A stretch of DNA of 64,000 nt from positions 1 to 64,000 of the forward strand of contig NZ_VBSE01000038.1 of assembly GCF_005930975.1 (NCBI RefSeq), given 5' to 3'. Of this stretch, positions 1 to 8,593 are shown piece after piece. The notes beneath the pieces are model-generated. The model was not told the DNA's origin, ran no database searches, and saw only the letters and a list, made by a program, of their open reading frames with translations. This stretch comes from Apilactobacillus kunkeei. GTDB lineage: Bacteria; Bacillota; Bacilli; Lactobacillales; Lactobacillaceae. The position numbers and the translations under genes are program-made. Position 1 is the first letter of the stretch, and each line of letters begins with the position of its first letter.

Positions 1-110
1 TTTAATTCTTACAACCAAGTTGTAAGTTCCTTACACATCATCGATTATCAATCTTGTTCAGTTTTCAAAGATCTACCTTTTAACTTATTGTCTCAATTGA
101 CAACTCATTA
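1..110 (-). other. probable rRNA operon leader (5' transcribed region)
   Basis: Read on the minus strand, positions 70-53 give CTTTGAAAACTGAACAAG, the boxA-like antitermination motif typical of Bacillota rRNA leaders. It is followed at 26-8 by a perfect hairpin (8-bp arms CTTACAAC/GTTGTAAG, 3-base loop). Two strong promoters sit just upstream (111-222). The 16S gene itself would lie outside the window to the left. The same boxA-like string also occurs in 16S-23S spacers, but the promoters argue for the leader. Confidence 0.7.
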
Positions 111-139
111 ATAATAGCAAATTATCAACATTGTGTCAA
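111..139 (-). promoter_or_regulatory. promoter P2 of the presumed rRNA operon
   Basis: On the minus strand a perfect -35 TTGACA (139-134) is followed by a 17-base spacer and a -10 TATTAT (116-111). It points leftwards into the boxA-containing leader. Confidence 0.7.
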
Positions 140-193
140 TAACTTTTTTTATTTGCCAACGCTTGAAATCAATTGATTTAACGCGACTTAATT

Positions 194-222
194 ATATTAT
201 CAAAATGAATAATAACTGTCAA
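194..222 (-). promoter_or_regulatory. promoter P1 of the presumed rRNA operon
   Basis: On the minus strand TTGACA (222-217), a 17-base spacer and TAATAT (199-194). It lies 83 bases upstream of P2 in the same direction; paired strong promoters at this distance are typical of rRNA operons in this phylum. Confidence 0.65.
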
Positions 223-313
223 CATCAATTTTTCCAAGATTATTGAGAAGATTAAGTAATCTCTCTCAACAGCAATATTTATACTACCAGGAAGTCTTTT
301 TATGGTCAAGTAT

Positions 314-904
314 TTATTTGAAAATTTCTATTTTGTTTACTAAAACATCTTCAACCGGCTTGTCATTTGCATCTACCTTAGCATCTGCAATCTTATCGAC
401 TATATCCATACCATTAACTACTTGCCCAAATACAGTATGCCTAAAATCTAGCCAAGGTGTCCCACCATTCTTAACATAATAATCAATGATTTCTTCAGGA
501 AATCCTGCTTCATTCATTTGATCCATTAGTGTTTCAGGAAGTGTCTTATTTTGCACAATAAAAAACTGACTACCATTGGTGTTTGGACCAGAATTAGCCA
601 TAGACACAGCTCCACGTACATTATATAAGTCTTTAGAGAATTCATCATCAAATGGACGATTCCAAATACTTTCACCACCTGCACCGGTTGCTGTTGGATC
701 ACCACCTTGAATCATAAAGTCTTTGATAACTCTATGAAATGTTGTTCCATCATAGTAACCAACTTCTGCTAATTTCATGAAATTTTCTACTGCTTGAGGT
801 GCTTGTTTTTCAAACAAAGCTATTTGAATATCACCATAATTTGTCTTTAGAATAGCCATCGGCTTATACTTATCATCTATACTTAATTGTGGATATTGAG
901 TCAT
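314..904 (-). CDS. cyclophilin-type peptidyl-prolyl cis-trans isomerase
   Basis: Cytoplasmic cyclophilin that catalyses cis-trans isomerisation of prolyl bonds in folding proteins; 196 residues, usual for lactobacillar homologues. Core motifs are FHRVIKDFMIQGG near residues 55-67, SQFFIVQ near 109 and HTVFGQV near 158. No signal peptide. I chose the ATG at 904, which has GGAGG five bases upstream; an in-frame ATG at 913 overlaps that ribosome binding site, so it is unlikely. A -10 TATAAT on the minus strand lies at 941-936. The gene stands alone upstream of the presumed rRNA promoters. No convincing terminator is seen. Confidence 0.92.
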   Translation of the reverse strand: MTQYPQLSIDDKYKPMAILKTNYGDIQIALFEKQAPQAVENFMKLAEVGYYDGTTFHRVIKDFMIQGGDPTATGAGGESIWNRPFDDEFSKDLYNVRGAVSMANSGPNTNGSQFFIVQNKTLPETLMDQMNEAGFPEEIIDYYVKNGGTPWLDFRHTVFGQVVNGMDIVDKIADAKVDANDKPVEDVLVNKIEIFK

Positions 905-1050
905 TTTGTCCTCCATATATTTAATTGCTATATACATTATAGCTAACGAAGTAAAAATGATTAAGTGTTTTTGCTAAATTATTTAAAAAAACTTTAATGT
1001 TAATCATGTAAATTTGTTAAAATATAGTTAAACAACAAAAGGAGAGAGAA

Positions 1051-1689
1051 ATGCAACTTTTAATAGATTTTATATTACACATTGATCAACACATCATTAA
1101 CTTAGTTAATTATTTTGGTGATTGGACCTACCTATTATTATTTTTAGTAATATTTATTGAGACTGGAATTGTAATCATGCCGTTTCTACCTGGTGATTCA
1201 TTACTATTTGCAGCGGCAGCTATCTCTGCCAACCCAAAATATCATCTAAGTATATTCATATTTATCATCTTATTCTTAATAGCTTCAATCGTAGGTGACT
1301 CATTGAACTTTTTCCTAGGAGAAAAAGTTGGTAATAAACTTACTAAACAAAAACACATCGGCAAGTTCATTAAACAAGAACAACTAGACAAAGCAAAAAC
1401 TTTCTTTGATAAATACGGTATATTAGCTATATTTATTGCAAGGTTCATGCCAATCATTAGAACTTTCGCACCATTCATTGCAGCATCCAGTGGTTATAAA
1501 TACAGCAAATTCGTTAAATATAACGTTGCCGCTTGTATCGTATGGGTACTACTATGCTGTGGTGGTGGATACTTCTTTGGAAACATCCCATTTGTACAAG
1601 AACACTTCTCAGTGGTTGTACTTGGTATCATTCTAGTAACTTGTATCCCTGCTTTAGTAGCATTATTCAAAAAAGAAAAGAAATCATAA
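1051..1689 (+). CDS. DedA family membrane protein
   Basis: Polytopic membrane protein of the DedA/SNARE-associated superfamily, whose members act in lipid carrier recycling and membrane homeostasis; the exact substrate here is unknown. 212 residues with several hydrophobic segments. Family signatures are visible: FLPGDSLLF near 45-53 and ARFMPIIRTFAPFIA near 129-143, the latter holding the conserved arginines. Start ATG is preceded by AAAGGAGAG. The gene is monocistronic and converges on the next gene through a shared terminator. Confidence 0.9.
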   Translation: MQLLIDFILHIDQHIINLVNYFGDWTYLLLFLVIFIETGIVIMPFLPGDSLLFAAAAISANPKYHLSIFIFIILFLIASIVGDSLNFFLGEKVGNKLTKQKHIGKFIKQEQLDKAKTFFDKYGILAIFIARFMPIIRTFAPFIAASSGYKYSKFVKYNVAACIVWVLLCCGGGYFFGNIPFVQEHFSVVVLGIILVTCIPALVALFKKEKKS

Positions 1690-1722
1690 TAAAAAGGGCC
1701 TCTAATTTGGGTCCTTTTTTTA
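1689..1722. terminator. bidirectional terminator between dedA and the TIGR01906 gene
   Basis: Inverted repeat AAAAAGGGCC ... GGGTCCTTTTTT, a 10-bp stem with one G-T pair, flanked by A and T runs on both sides. It overlaps the stop codon of the minus-strand gene. Confidence 0.85.
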
Positions 1723-2346
1723 TTGTTTTGATTTATTAATAAAGCGTAACAGCATTAAATAAAATACAGTCACAAATATAAATATAAAAGCAAATCCAAT
1801 CATAAAGTACTGATCTGGGAACAATATAATGATTGGTTCTTTTTTTGCATTAAATATCCAGTCATTGTTTCTAAATAGGATTTTATGAAAATATATAAAA
1901 GCGTCGTTAAAATCAATAATTGCAAACACAAAAATAAATACGAAACATCCGTATATTTGCTTAAACGATGATTTGAAAATCCATAAAAGGTGAGTCTTCC
2001 TTAATTTAATCAATAATTTAATTAATAACGGTGTCATAACTACCATGAATACATTGTTTAATAGAATGAGTCTTTTAACATCCCCAAAATGAACCTTCAC
2101 AACATTGTTAATTGGCAATGTTGTTTGCATATCTCTAATAAAAAATGACTGTAAATATCTAATAATCAATAGATAATTATCACTTATTTCTCCTAAACTC
2201 ATTTTAATATCATGCTGTACGTTCAATATCTGGACAACTGATGTGTATATAAATGGCATGTTAATAAATAAAAATATCGAGCAAGTTACAAACCACAACA
2301 TGATTACTAACGATAACGCTCGATACTTCATAAATTCAATATTCAA
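1720..2346 (-). CDS. TIGR01906 family integral membrane protein
   Basis: Hydrophobic protein of about 208 residues with four to five likely membrane helices. It resembles the TIGR01906/DUF1461 family, which in lactobacilli usually sits next to a NagD-like HAD phosphatase, exactly as here. Function unknown. The start is uncertain: a TTG at 2346, one base after the HAD stop codon, has GGGAAG six bases upstream; the first good ATG is at 2331 but has no ribosome binding site. Tight coupling to the HAD gene suggests co-translation. Confidence 0.75.
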   Translation of the reverse strand: MNIEFMKYRALSLVIMLWFVTCSIFLFINMPFIYTSVVQILNVQHDIKMSLGEISDNYLLIIRYLQSFFIRDMQTTLPINNVVKVHFGDVKRLILLNNVFMVVMTPLLIKLLIKLRKTHLLWIFKSSFKQIYGCFVFIFVFAIIDFNDAFIYFHKILFRNNDWIFNAKKEPIIILFPDQYFMIGFAFIFIFVTVFYLMLLRFINKSKQ

Positions 2347-2347
2347 A

Positions 2348-3127
2348 TTAAACTTCCCAGTCATCCAATGAATCAATTTGATGAGTTGGTGGAACTTCTT
2401 TTTGTGATACTTGCTCTTTTGTAGATAATCCAGTGTAAACTATTAGGGTATCCATGCCAAAGTTAATACCCGCCGAAATATCAGTCATATAATTATCTCC
2501 AACCATTACTACATCAGACTTACTCAAACCGATATTGTCTAATGCATTTTGCATAATGATTGATTCTGGTTTACCAATTAGAACTGGCTTTTGCTGGGTT
2601 GCATATTCAACCAGTTTTACTAGTGAACCTGCTCCTGGTTGCATCCCTTTTTCAGTAGGAATATTACTATCAGGATTAGTACCAATAAACTTAGCACCAT
2701 CTCTTACTAATAGAACTGCCTTACTTAATTGGTTATATGTAACTGAACTATCTAAACCAACAATTACATACTTTGGATTGTTATCTGTAATCTCAAAACC
2801 ATTATTTTGAAGAGCAGTTATTAATCCCCTTTCACCAACTACATAAGCTGTCTTGTCTAATTGGTTACTTTCAGCATCTTTTTTTACATAGTCAGCAGTA
2901 GCTAACCCTGCTGTGTAAACATTATCGATACCCACATGAATGTCGTGATTATCACTTAGATTTTTAACTACATCCTCAGGCATCTTAGTTGTGTTATTGG
3001 TTACAAAAAGAAAATCAATTCCATTTGATTGTAGCCTTTCGATAAATCTCTTGGCAGCTGGAATTCTCTTGCTTCCGGCATAAATTGTGCCATCAAGGTC
3101 AATAAAATAACCTTTATACTTTGTCAT
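2348..3127 (-). CDS. HAD superfamily (IIA) sugar-phosphatase-like hydrolase
   Basis: NagD/YutF-like phosphatase of 259 residues (TIGR01457 type); physiological substrate unknown. Motif I is FIDLDGTIY near 8-16 with both nucleophile aspartates, motif II is FVTNNTTK near 41, and motif III/IV is GKPESIIM plus VGDNYMTDISAG near 210. Start ATG 3127 follows AGGAGAG. It lies 12 bases after yutD, the same arrangement as yutD-yutF in Bacillus-type genomes. Confidence 0.88.
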   Translation of the reverse strand: MTKYKGYFIDLDGTIYAGSKRIPAAKRFIERLQSNGIDFLFVTNNTTKMPEDVVKNLSDNHDIHVGIDNVYTAGLATADYVKKDAESNQLDKTAYVVGERGLITALQNNGFEITDNNPKYVIVGLDSSVTYNQLSKAVLLVRDGAKFIGTNPDSNIPTEKGMQPGAGSLVKLVEYATQQKPVLIGKPESIIMQNALDNIGLSKSDVVMVGDNYMTDISAGINFGMDTLIVYTGLSTKEQVSQKEVPPTHQIDSLDDWEV

Positions 3128-3139
3128 CAATACTCTCTC

Positions 3140-3688
3140 CTAGTCATTTCTCTGTTTGATTGTAAAATGTCTTTTTCCATGTCCTTTTGATTGAGTAACT
3201 GTCACATGTTCTCTTTTGTCAACACGTGGCTTTTCATTAGTTACCTTTTCCTTGATAAAAGCATGTCGATTGTTCTTATTTGAAGTTCGACGACCTTTTC
3301 TCTTATTAAAGGATCCATTTGGCTTAGTTTTCACTTCCAAGTTATGCAAAACAAAATAATCTGCGCCCATGTTGGCATATTCATATAAATAATCTTGAAT
3401 TGCCATAAATTGGTTCTGTAGTGGTGTATTACTACCATCATCAGAAAATCCTTTTAGTCTCAATACACCATATCCGTAGTCACCAACAATAAAGCTGTAT
3501 CTACTAAAGATGGGACTATAACTAGTAACGAAGTCATCAATATTAAAGCAATTGTTACGATTGCTAATGATTTCATATTTATGACCATTAATTAAAATAG
3601 TCTTTTCACTTTCAAGTTTTATGTTAGCTAGTGGTTTATAATTACTATTTTTTTCTTCGACTAGCTCTTCAATACTCTTACGATCCAA
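3140..3688 (-). CDS. yutD: YutD family protein
   Basis: 182-residue cytoplasmic protein of the YutD (DUF1027) family, function unknown. The conserved core includes VGDYGYGVLRLKGF near residues 67-80 and DYLYEYANMGADYFVLHNL. The C-terminal 60 residues are basic and of low complexity (Lys/Arg/Asn-rich), which could contact nucleic acid, but that is inference. Translation starts at TTG (3688), with AGGAGAGG six bases upstream and no nearby ATG. It lies between the 5'-nucleotidase and HAD genes, 12 bases from each. Confidence 0.85.
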   Translation of the reverse strand: MDRKSIEELVEEKNSNYKPLANIKLESEKTILINGHKYEIISNRNNCFNIDDFVTSYSPIFSRYSFIVGDYGYGVLRLKGFSDDGSNTPLQNQFMAIQDYLYEYANMGADYFVLHNLEVKTKPNGSFNKRKGRRTSNKNNRHAFIKEKVTNEKPRVDKREHVTVTQSKGHGKRHFTIKQRND

Positions 3689-3700
3689 AATTATCCTCTC

Positions 3701-5074
3701 CTATTCTAGCGGATATTTTTTTGATAAGTATGATGCAAAAACTTCTCTTAGTGTTTGATCATACAAAATATTATTATTACCTTTAATTGCAACCGTTGGG
3801 AAGAAAGGAATGAAAATATAATGATCTAATAATGCAATTTCATAGTTTTGGTTAAAATTAATTAACTTACCATCAAAGTAAACATTATTTTGGTCATCAA
3901 CTTCGATTCCATCATAATTTAATTGGCCAAAGTATTTGCCTCTAAAGCCCATTCCTTTTTGTTCATATGCAATTAGGAATTTCCAATTCTTTTGCATTTC
4001 CATCACCATACGCCATAAGTCACTACCTAATAGTGTTGTTTTAGTTACATGCATAGAATGTGGCAATATTTGATGTAATTGATTCTTATCTACAATCCCT
4101 TCAGGAAGAGGATGCAAAAATAGTCCATTATTAACAATTGCTGCTTTAGTATCTGCTTTGTCTTTCATTGCGGATAAAAATTCGCTAACCATTCTGGGCT
4201 TACCACGAAGACCATTATCCATTTTTTTATCCAACTTAGCAACTTTAGATTGAGATAAAATGTCTTGCCCACGTTTTTCCAAATCATCATGCCACTTACT
4301 ATCTTGAGGTTCAACAGGCAAATCACTAGTTCTTACGACACTTGCTTCACTATTGATAACGCAATTATCTTCAACTTCTAATGTAATTTTCCCAACGTAG
4401 TAACCATATTTACCAGCAGCAGCCAATAATGAATTATTATCTTTTTCACCGTGCTCGAACAAATGGTGAGTATGACTTCCAATGATAACATCAAAACGGG
4501 GAAATTTTTTAGCAATTAATCTGTCTTGGGTAACTCCTAAATGAGACAACAATACTAATACTTCGTCATCCTTATCGTTGTTCAACAATTCCGGAATTTT
4601 TTCCTGATCATCTATTGGCGTCCATCCCTCCAGAGTATAGGTTGATTGATATGGTGCAGTTAAACCATAAATCTTAATATGATTACCAGCAGGGGTATTA
4701 ATCATCTTGGTTTCATGAGCCCAATCTGGTCGCTTCTTAGTATCAGCATCAACAATATTGGCTAGCACTACATCAAAATTAGCATTATCATACAAATGGT
4801 TTAACTGGTCTTTACTATTGGTTAAACCTTCATTATTACCGATTGTCGCAGCATCGTAGCCAATTTCGTTTAATAGTTCAACATTCGCTTTACCGTTAGT
4901 AGCATCAGTTAATGGATCAGCTCTATCTAAAGCATCACCTAAATCAACAGTAATAACGAAGTAACCTTCTTTTTCCAACTTTTGTTTTTCAGTAATTAAA
5001 TATCTTTTTATTCTTGGCCAATTTTCAAAGTGTGAATGTAAATCGTTAGTATGTAAAATAGCTATTTTTTCCAA
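3701..5074 (-). CDS. YunD-like 5'-nucleotidase / UDP-sugar hydrolase family metallophosphoesterase
   Basis: Two-domain 5'-nucleotidase family protein, 457 residues, without a signal peptide and so probably intracellular. Metal-binding motifs: HTNDLHSHF near 6-14, DLGDALDRADP, GNNEG and GSHTHH near 200. The usual GNHE histidine is Asn, which I recall as normal for the YunD branch. The C-terminal half matches the nucleotidase substrate domain. The start is TTG at 5074: AAGGAGG lies seven bases upstream, overlapping the end of the preceding gene, while longer in-frame starts lack one. Substrate not predictable. Confidence 0.85.
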   Translation of the reverse strand: MEKIAILHTNDLHSHFENWPRIKRYLITEKQKLEKEGYFVITVDLGDALDRADPLTDATNGKANVELLNEIGYDAATIGNNEGLTNSKDQLNHLYDNANFDVVLANIVDADTKKRPDWAHETKMINTPAGNHIKIYGLTAPYQSTYTLEGWTPIDDQEKIPELLNNDKDDEVLVLLSHLGVTQDRLIAKKFPRFDVIIGSHTHHLFEHGEKDNNSLLAAAGKYGYYVGKITLEVEDNCVINSEASVVRTSDLPVEPQDSKWHDDLEKRGQDILSQSKVAKLDKKMDNGLRGKPRMVSEFLSAMKDKADTKAAIVNNGLFLHPLPEGIVDKNQLHQILPHSMHVTKTTLLGSDLWRMVMEMQKNWKFLIAYEQKGMGFRGKYFGQLNYDGIEVDDQNNVYFDGKLINFNQNYEIALLDHYIFIPFFPTVAIKGNNNILYDQTLREVFASYLSKKYPLE

Positions 5075-5087
5075 ACTTACTTCCTCC

Positions 5088-5696
5088 TTATCGTCTTTTG
5101 GCAAAATCAATTTTCTTTTGTTCCACCATAGTAAAAATATCCTGTTCGCTAAACGGAGCACCAAATGGTTTTTCATAACCTAAATAATCTTTCTCTGGAC
5201 TATCTACCCCAACATTGATATTTTCCTTAATTGGCACTGAATAATGATGAATATGCCCATGAAGATCAATAATCGGTCCAACCTGACCCATCATTAATGG
5301 GTAGTGAGTCATATAATATTGAGCGTGATTCATCTTAATCAACGTTCCAACATCATGGAAAGAAAACTTTGGTTTTCCATTTAAATTATAGTTATTCTTC
5401 TCAATAAACTTGAACAAGGCTCTACTATCATGATTTCCTTTAATAAAAACAATATGTCCATTCAATTGTTTTAAAATATCATAAATTTTTTCATGTGCTT
5501 TTCTTTGAGGCTTTTCATGACAAACTGCGATATCTCCAAGGTGGTAAACTATATCACCATCAGAAATCTCTTTGTTCCAGTTTTTTACTATATCGTTATC
5601 CATTTCATCAACAAAGAAATATGGTCGTGGCGCGAAATTCTTATTTCCTATCATATGTTTATCAAGAAAATGCGTATCCGCTATAAAGTATTTCAT
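5088..5696 (-). CDS. metallophosphoesterase
   Basis: Calcineurin-like phosphoesterase of about 202 residues. All five metal motifs are seen: ADTHF near 6-10, HLGDIAV, KGNHDSR, THYPLM and LHGHIHHY. Substrate unknown. Start ATG 5696 follows AGGTGG by five bases; an in-frame GTG at 5705 is an alternative. It heads a minus-strand cluster with the YunD-like gene, YutD, the HAD phosphatase and a membrane protein, three of which are predicted phosphate-ester hydrolases. Confidence 0.85.
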   Translation of the reverse strand: MKYFIADTHFLDKHMIGNKNFAPRPYFFVDEMDNDIVKNWNKEISDGDIVYHLGDIAVCHEKPQRKAHEKIYDILKQLNGHIVFIKGNHDSRALFKFIEKNNYNLNGKPKFSFHDVGTLIKMNHAQYYMTHYPLMMGQVGPIIDLHGHIHHYSVPIKENINVGVDSPEKDYLGYEKPFGAPFSEQDIFTMVEQKKIDFAKRR

Positions 5697-5751
5697 TATT
5701 GCCACCTACTTCCTTACTAATAGAATAAACTATTATTGAGCAAATGAAAAA

Positions 5752-5817
5752 TAAAAAAACAGCTTCAAGCAAACTATCCACTTAATTAAGTAACTAGTTG
5801 TTGAAACTGTTTTATTT
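5752..5817 (-). terminator. terminator of the amino acid permease gene
   Basis: On the minus strand AAAACAGTTTCAA pairs with TTGAAGCTGTTTTTTT across a 30-base loop, with one mismatch, and the U-tract follows the 3' arm. It ends before the metallophosphoesterase start region. Confidence 0.75.
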
Positions 5818-5818
5818 T

Positions 5819-7189
5819 TTATACTAAATCTTTAATAACCTTAAAGATGTATAAGAATATAATCCATATAATTGATCCAATTAATGGAATCATAGTGTCT
5901 ACTCTAAATAGCAATACAACTGCTACGAATAATAAGAATGCCAATACAAAGTAACTTGAAAGTGGGAATAAAGGCATCTTAAATGTTAGACTGCCTTCTT
6001 TCTTGTTCTTCTTAACAGTCTTTCTATATTTAATGTGTGCGATTACAATTAAACCCCAAATGAATAAGAAACAAGTGGTAGCTACACTTGAAATTAATTG
6101 GAAAACGCCGTTTGGCATAAATGCATTTAAGAATAATGAAATTGCAATAACAACGATTGAAAATACGATTCCTGACGCTGGCAAACCATTCTTAGTTAAT
6201 GAACCAATCTTCTTACCGATTTTGTTGTTAGTACCATAACATAATGAGTAAGCCATTCTTCCTGTTGTAAAGATTGATGAATTACATGCAGATACAGCTG
6301 CGGTTAAAACAACAAAGTTAATAATTGATGCAGCCCCTGCAATTCCAATATTTTGAAAAACTTGTACGAATGGACTTGAATCGGCATTAATGTATTTCCA
6401 TGGATAAATGCACATTAATGCTACCAATGAACCAATGTAAAAAATTAAAATTCTTGAAGGAACTTCGTTAATAGCCTTTGGAATAACTTTTTCAGGATTA
6501 TGTGTTTCTGAAGCAGTCATACCAATCATTTCAATTCCAGCAAAACTAAAGATAACCATTTGAAAACTCATTAAGAAACCTGAAATACCATGTGCAAACA
6601 TTCTGTGTCCAAATAGGTTACCTAGACTTGCATGACCAACAGGAGTTTTGTAATTTATAATTACCAAAACGATTCCTGTTGCGATTAAAGCTAAAATAGC
6701 AACAACCTTAATCAATGCAAACCAAAATTCAGTTTCACCGAAAGCTGATACATTTATTGTGTTCAATAGGAACAAAATAATAATAATAATTAAACCAGTT
6801 ATCCATTGTGGCACACTCGGGAACCAATATTTTATGTACAAACTGGCAGCTGTAATTTCAGCCATGGCAATTGTTATCCAACAGGCCCAATATGTCCAAC
6901 CGGCTACAAATCCCATTTTTTCGCCTAAGTACTTTTCAATAAATTCAATAAATGAATGGCAATCAACATTTGATAATAATAATTCACCAAGTGATCTCAT
7001 GATAAAGAATCCGGCAATACCAGCAATTAGATAAGCTAAAATAATTGATGGACCAGCAAAATGAATAGATTCACCAGCTCCTAGGAACAAACCTGTTCCG
7101 ATTGTTCCACCTAAAGCAATTAATTGAACATGACGATTTTTCAAACCTCTTGAAAGCTGTTGGCTTTCTTGTTTCGGTGATTCTTGCAT
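5819..7189 (-). CDS. APC family amino acid permease
   Basis: Proton-coupled amino acid transporter of the AAT group (CycA/AroP/LysP-like), 456 residues with about 12 membrane helices. The N-terminus shows the family signature LKNRHVQLIALGGTIGTGLF followed by AGPSIILAYLIAG, and the helix 3 region carries GWTYWACW. Substrate cannot be told from sequence. Start ATG is preceded by GAGGAGGGTGATGAA. A -10 TATAAT lies at 7229-7224. It is monocistronic, with its own terminator; the 170-base region upstream contains an inverted repeat. Confidence 0.88.
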   Translation of the reverse strand: MQESPKQESQQLSRGLKNRHVQLIALGGTIGTGLFLGAGESIHFAGPSIILAYLIAGIAGFFIMRSLGELLLSNVDCHSFIEFIEKYLGEKMGFVAGWTYWACWITIAMAEITAASLYIKYWFPSVPQWITGLIIIIILFLLNTINVSAFGETEFWFALIKVVAILALIATGIVLVIINYKTPVGHASLGNLFGHRMFAHGISGFLMSFQMVIFSFAGIEMIGMTASETHNPEKVIPKAINEVPSRILIFYIGSLVALMCIYPWKYINADSSPFVQVFQNIGIAGAASIINFVVLTAAVSACNSSIFTTGRMAYSLCYGTNNKIGKKIGSLTKNGLPASGIVFSIVVIAISLFLNAFMPNGVFQLISSVATTCFLFIWGLIVIAHIKYRKTVKKNKKEGSLTFKMPLFPLSSYFVLAFLLFVAVVLLFRVDTMIPLIGSIIWIIFLYIFKVIKDLV

Positions 7190-7251
7190 TTCATCACCCT
7201 CCTCTTAATATTCTATGATATTAATTATACATATTTTATTCCAACTGCAAT

Positions 7252-7287
7252 ACGTCATAGCCTTTATACATTGGCACTTATTGACGT
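7252..7287. repeat. inverted repeat ACGTCA/TGACGT upstream of the permease
   Basis: Perfect 6-base arms at 7252-7257 and 7282-7287, 24 bases apart, upstream of the permease -10 region. It could be a spaced operator, but six-base arms can arise by chance. Confidence 0.3.
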
Positions 7288-7360
7288 TTAATCCGCATTC
7301 TTTCAACGTTTATTCATGTTATTTATATTTAATTGAATTATTTTCATCAATCCATGAAAA

Positions 7361-7391
7361 TAAAAAAGAGACCTTATCTGGCCTCTTTTTC
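7361..7391 (-). terminator. terminator of ackA
   Basis: On the minus strand AAAAAGAGGCC, a 6-base loop and GGTCTCTTTTTT, starting directly after the ackA stop codon. Confidence 0.85.
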
Positions 7392-7392
7392 A

Positions 7393-8583
7393 CTATTTTT
7401 TAAGACGTTCGATATCTCTAACAATCATTAATTCTTCGTTTGTAGGAATTAATAGTGTCTTGATTTTCGCATCGTCAGCACTGATGTCTCTTTCAACCGC
7501 ACGAATGTGGTTCTTTTCAGGATCGACCTTAACACCGAAGTAACTTAACTTATCAGCAACTTCTTGTCGGATACCAATATCATTTTCACCAACACCGGCT
7601 GTAAATACAATACCATCAACACCGTTCATTTCAGCAACATATTGTCCAACATATCTAACAATTCTGTTCATATACATGTTTCGAGCCAATTCAGCTTGGT
7701 GATTATTGTCCTTAACTGCTTCTAAATCTCTCATATCAGCAGAAACTTCAGATACACCAGCTAATCCTGACTTCTTGTTTAAGATGTTAATCATTTCGTT
7801 AATGTCTGAAATGCCTTCTTTTTGCATAATGTATGCAAGTAGTGAAGGATCAACATCACCAGATCTTGTTGCCATCATGATACCTGTTAATGGAGTGAAA
7901 CCCATTGAAGTATCTAATGATTTACCATGATCTACGGCACAAATTGAGGCACCGGCACCTAAGTGCATGATAACTAGTTTTAAGTCTTCTAGCTTTTTGC
8001 CCATCATATCCGCAGCACGTCCTGATACATAACGATAACTAGTACCATGTGCACCATATTTTCTAGCTTTGTGATCACGGTAGTATTTGTATGGTAAAGC
8101 ATACATGTAGTTTTCTTCTGGCATTGAAGTATGGAATGAAGTATCAAATACAGCAACACTAATTACATCTGGCAAAATTTTCTTGAATGCTTTGATTCCT
8201 AAAATATTTGCTGGTTCATGAAGTGGAGCTAATTCAGATAGTTTTTCTAACTTACTTAAAACATCATCATCAATAACTACAGAATCAGTAAAGTATTCTC
8301 CACCGGCAACGACACGGTGACCAACACCTGTAATTTCATTGTAGTCAGCAATAATATTTAAACTTAGTAGTTTGTCCAATACAAGTTTAATTGCTTCTTC
8401 GTGGTTTTGAATATCCATTGTCTTTTGGAATTTTTCGCCATCACCGTATTTAATTTCAACATCTGATTTAGTTAAACCAATTCTATCGATTGCCCCGCTT
8501 GAGATTAATTTTTCTGAAGGCATTTCGAATAACTTAAATTTTAATGTGGAACTTCCTGCGTTAATTGCAATTGACTTTCCCAT
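7393..8583 (-). CDS. ackA: acetate kinase
   Basis: Transfers phosphate from acetyl phosphate to ADP, giving acetate and ATP; it yields extra ATP when acetyl phosphate is not reduced to ethanol. 396 residues, full length for the family. Seen: N-terminal NAGSSTLKFKLF, VGHRVVAGGEYF, DTSFHTSMPEENY, HLGAGASICAV, GIMMATRSGDVDPS and TAGVGEN. Start ATG 8583 follows AGGAG by seven bases; the upstream in-frame ATG would add 17 poorly conserved residues. It is the last gene after the comG-ytxK cluster, ten bases behind ytxK. Confidence 0.97.
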   Translation of the reverse strand: MGKSIAINAGSSTLKFKLFEMPSEKLISSGAIDRIGLTKSDVEIKYGDGEKFQKTMDIQNHEEAIKLVLDKLLSLNIIADYNEITGVGHRVVAGGEYFTDSVVIDDDVLSKLEKLSELAPLHEPANILGIKAFKKILPDVISVAVFDTSFHTSMPEENYMYALPYKYYRDHKARKYGAHGTSYRYVSGRAADMMGKKLEDLKLVIMHLGAGASICAVDHGKSLDTSMGFTPLTGIMMATRSGDVDPSLLAYIMQKEGISDINEMINILNKKSGLAGVSEVSADMRDLEAVKDNNHQAELARNMYMNRIVRYVGQYVAEMNGVDGIVFTAGVGENDIGIRQEVADKLSYFGVKVDPEKNHIRAVERDISADDAKIKTLLIPTNEELMIVRDIERLKK

Positions 8584-8593
8584 AATAGTTCTC

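Noticed and set aside
243-479. Open frame of 78 codons on the plus strand opposite the cyclophilin gene
   Set aside because: No ribosome binding site, and the minus-strand cyclophilin with all motifs explains the region.
3701-5074. GNNEG instead of GNHE in the 5'-nucleotidase as a loss of function
   Set aside because: I recall the same Asn in the YunD branch, so it looks family-typical.
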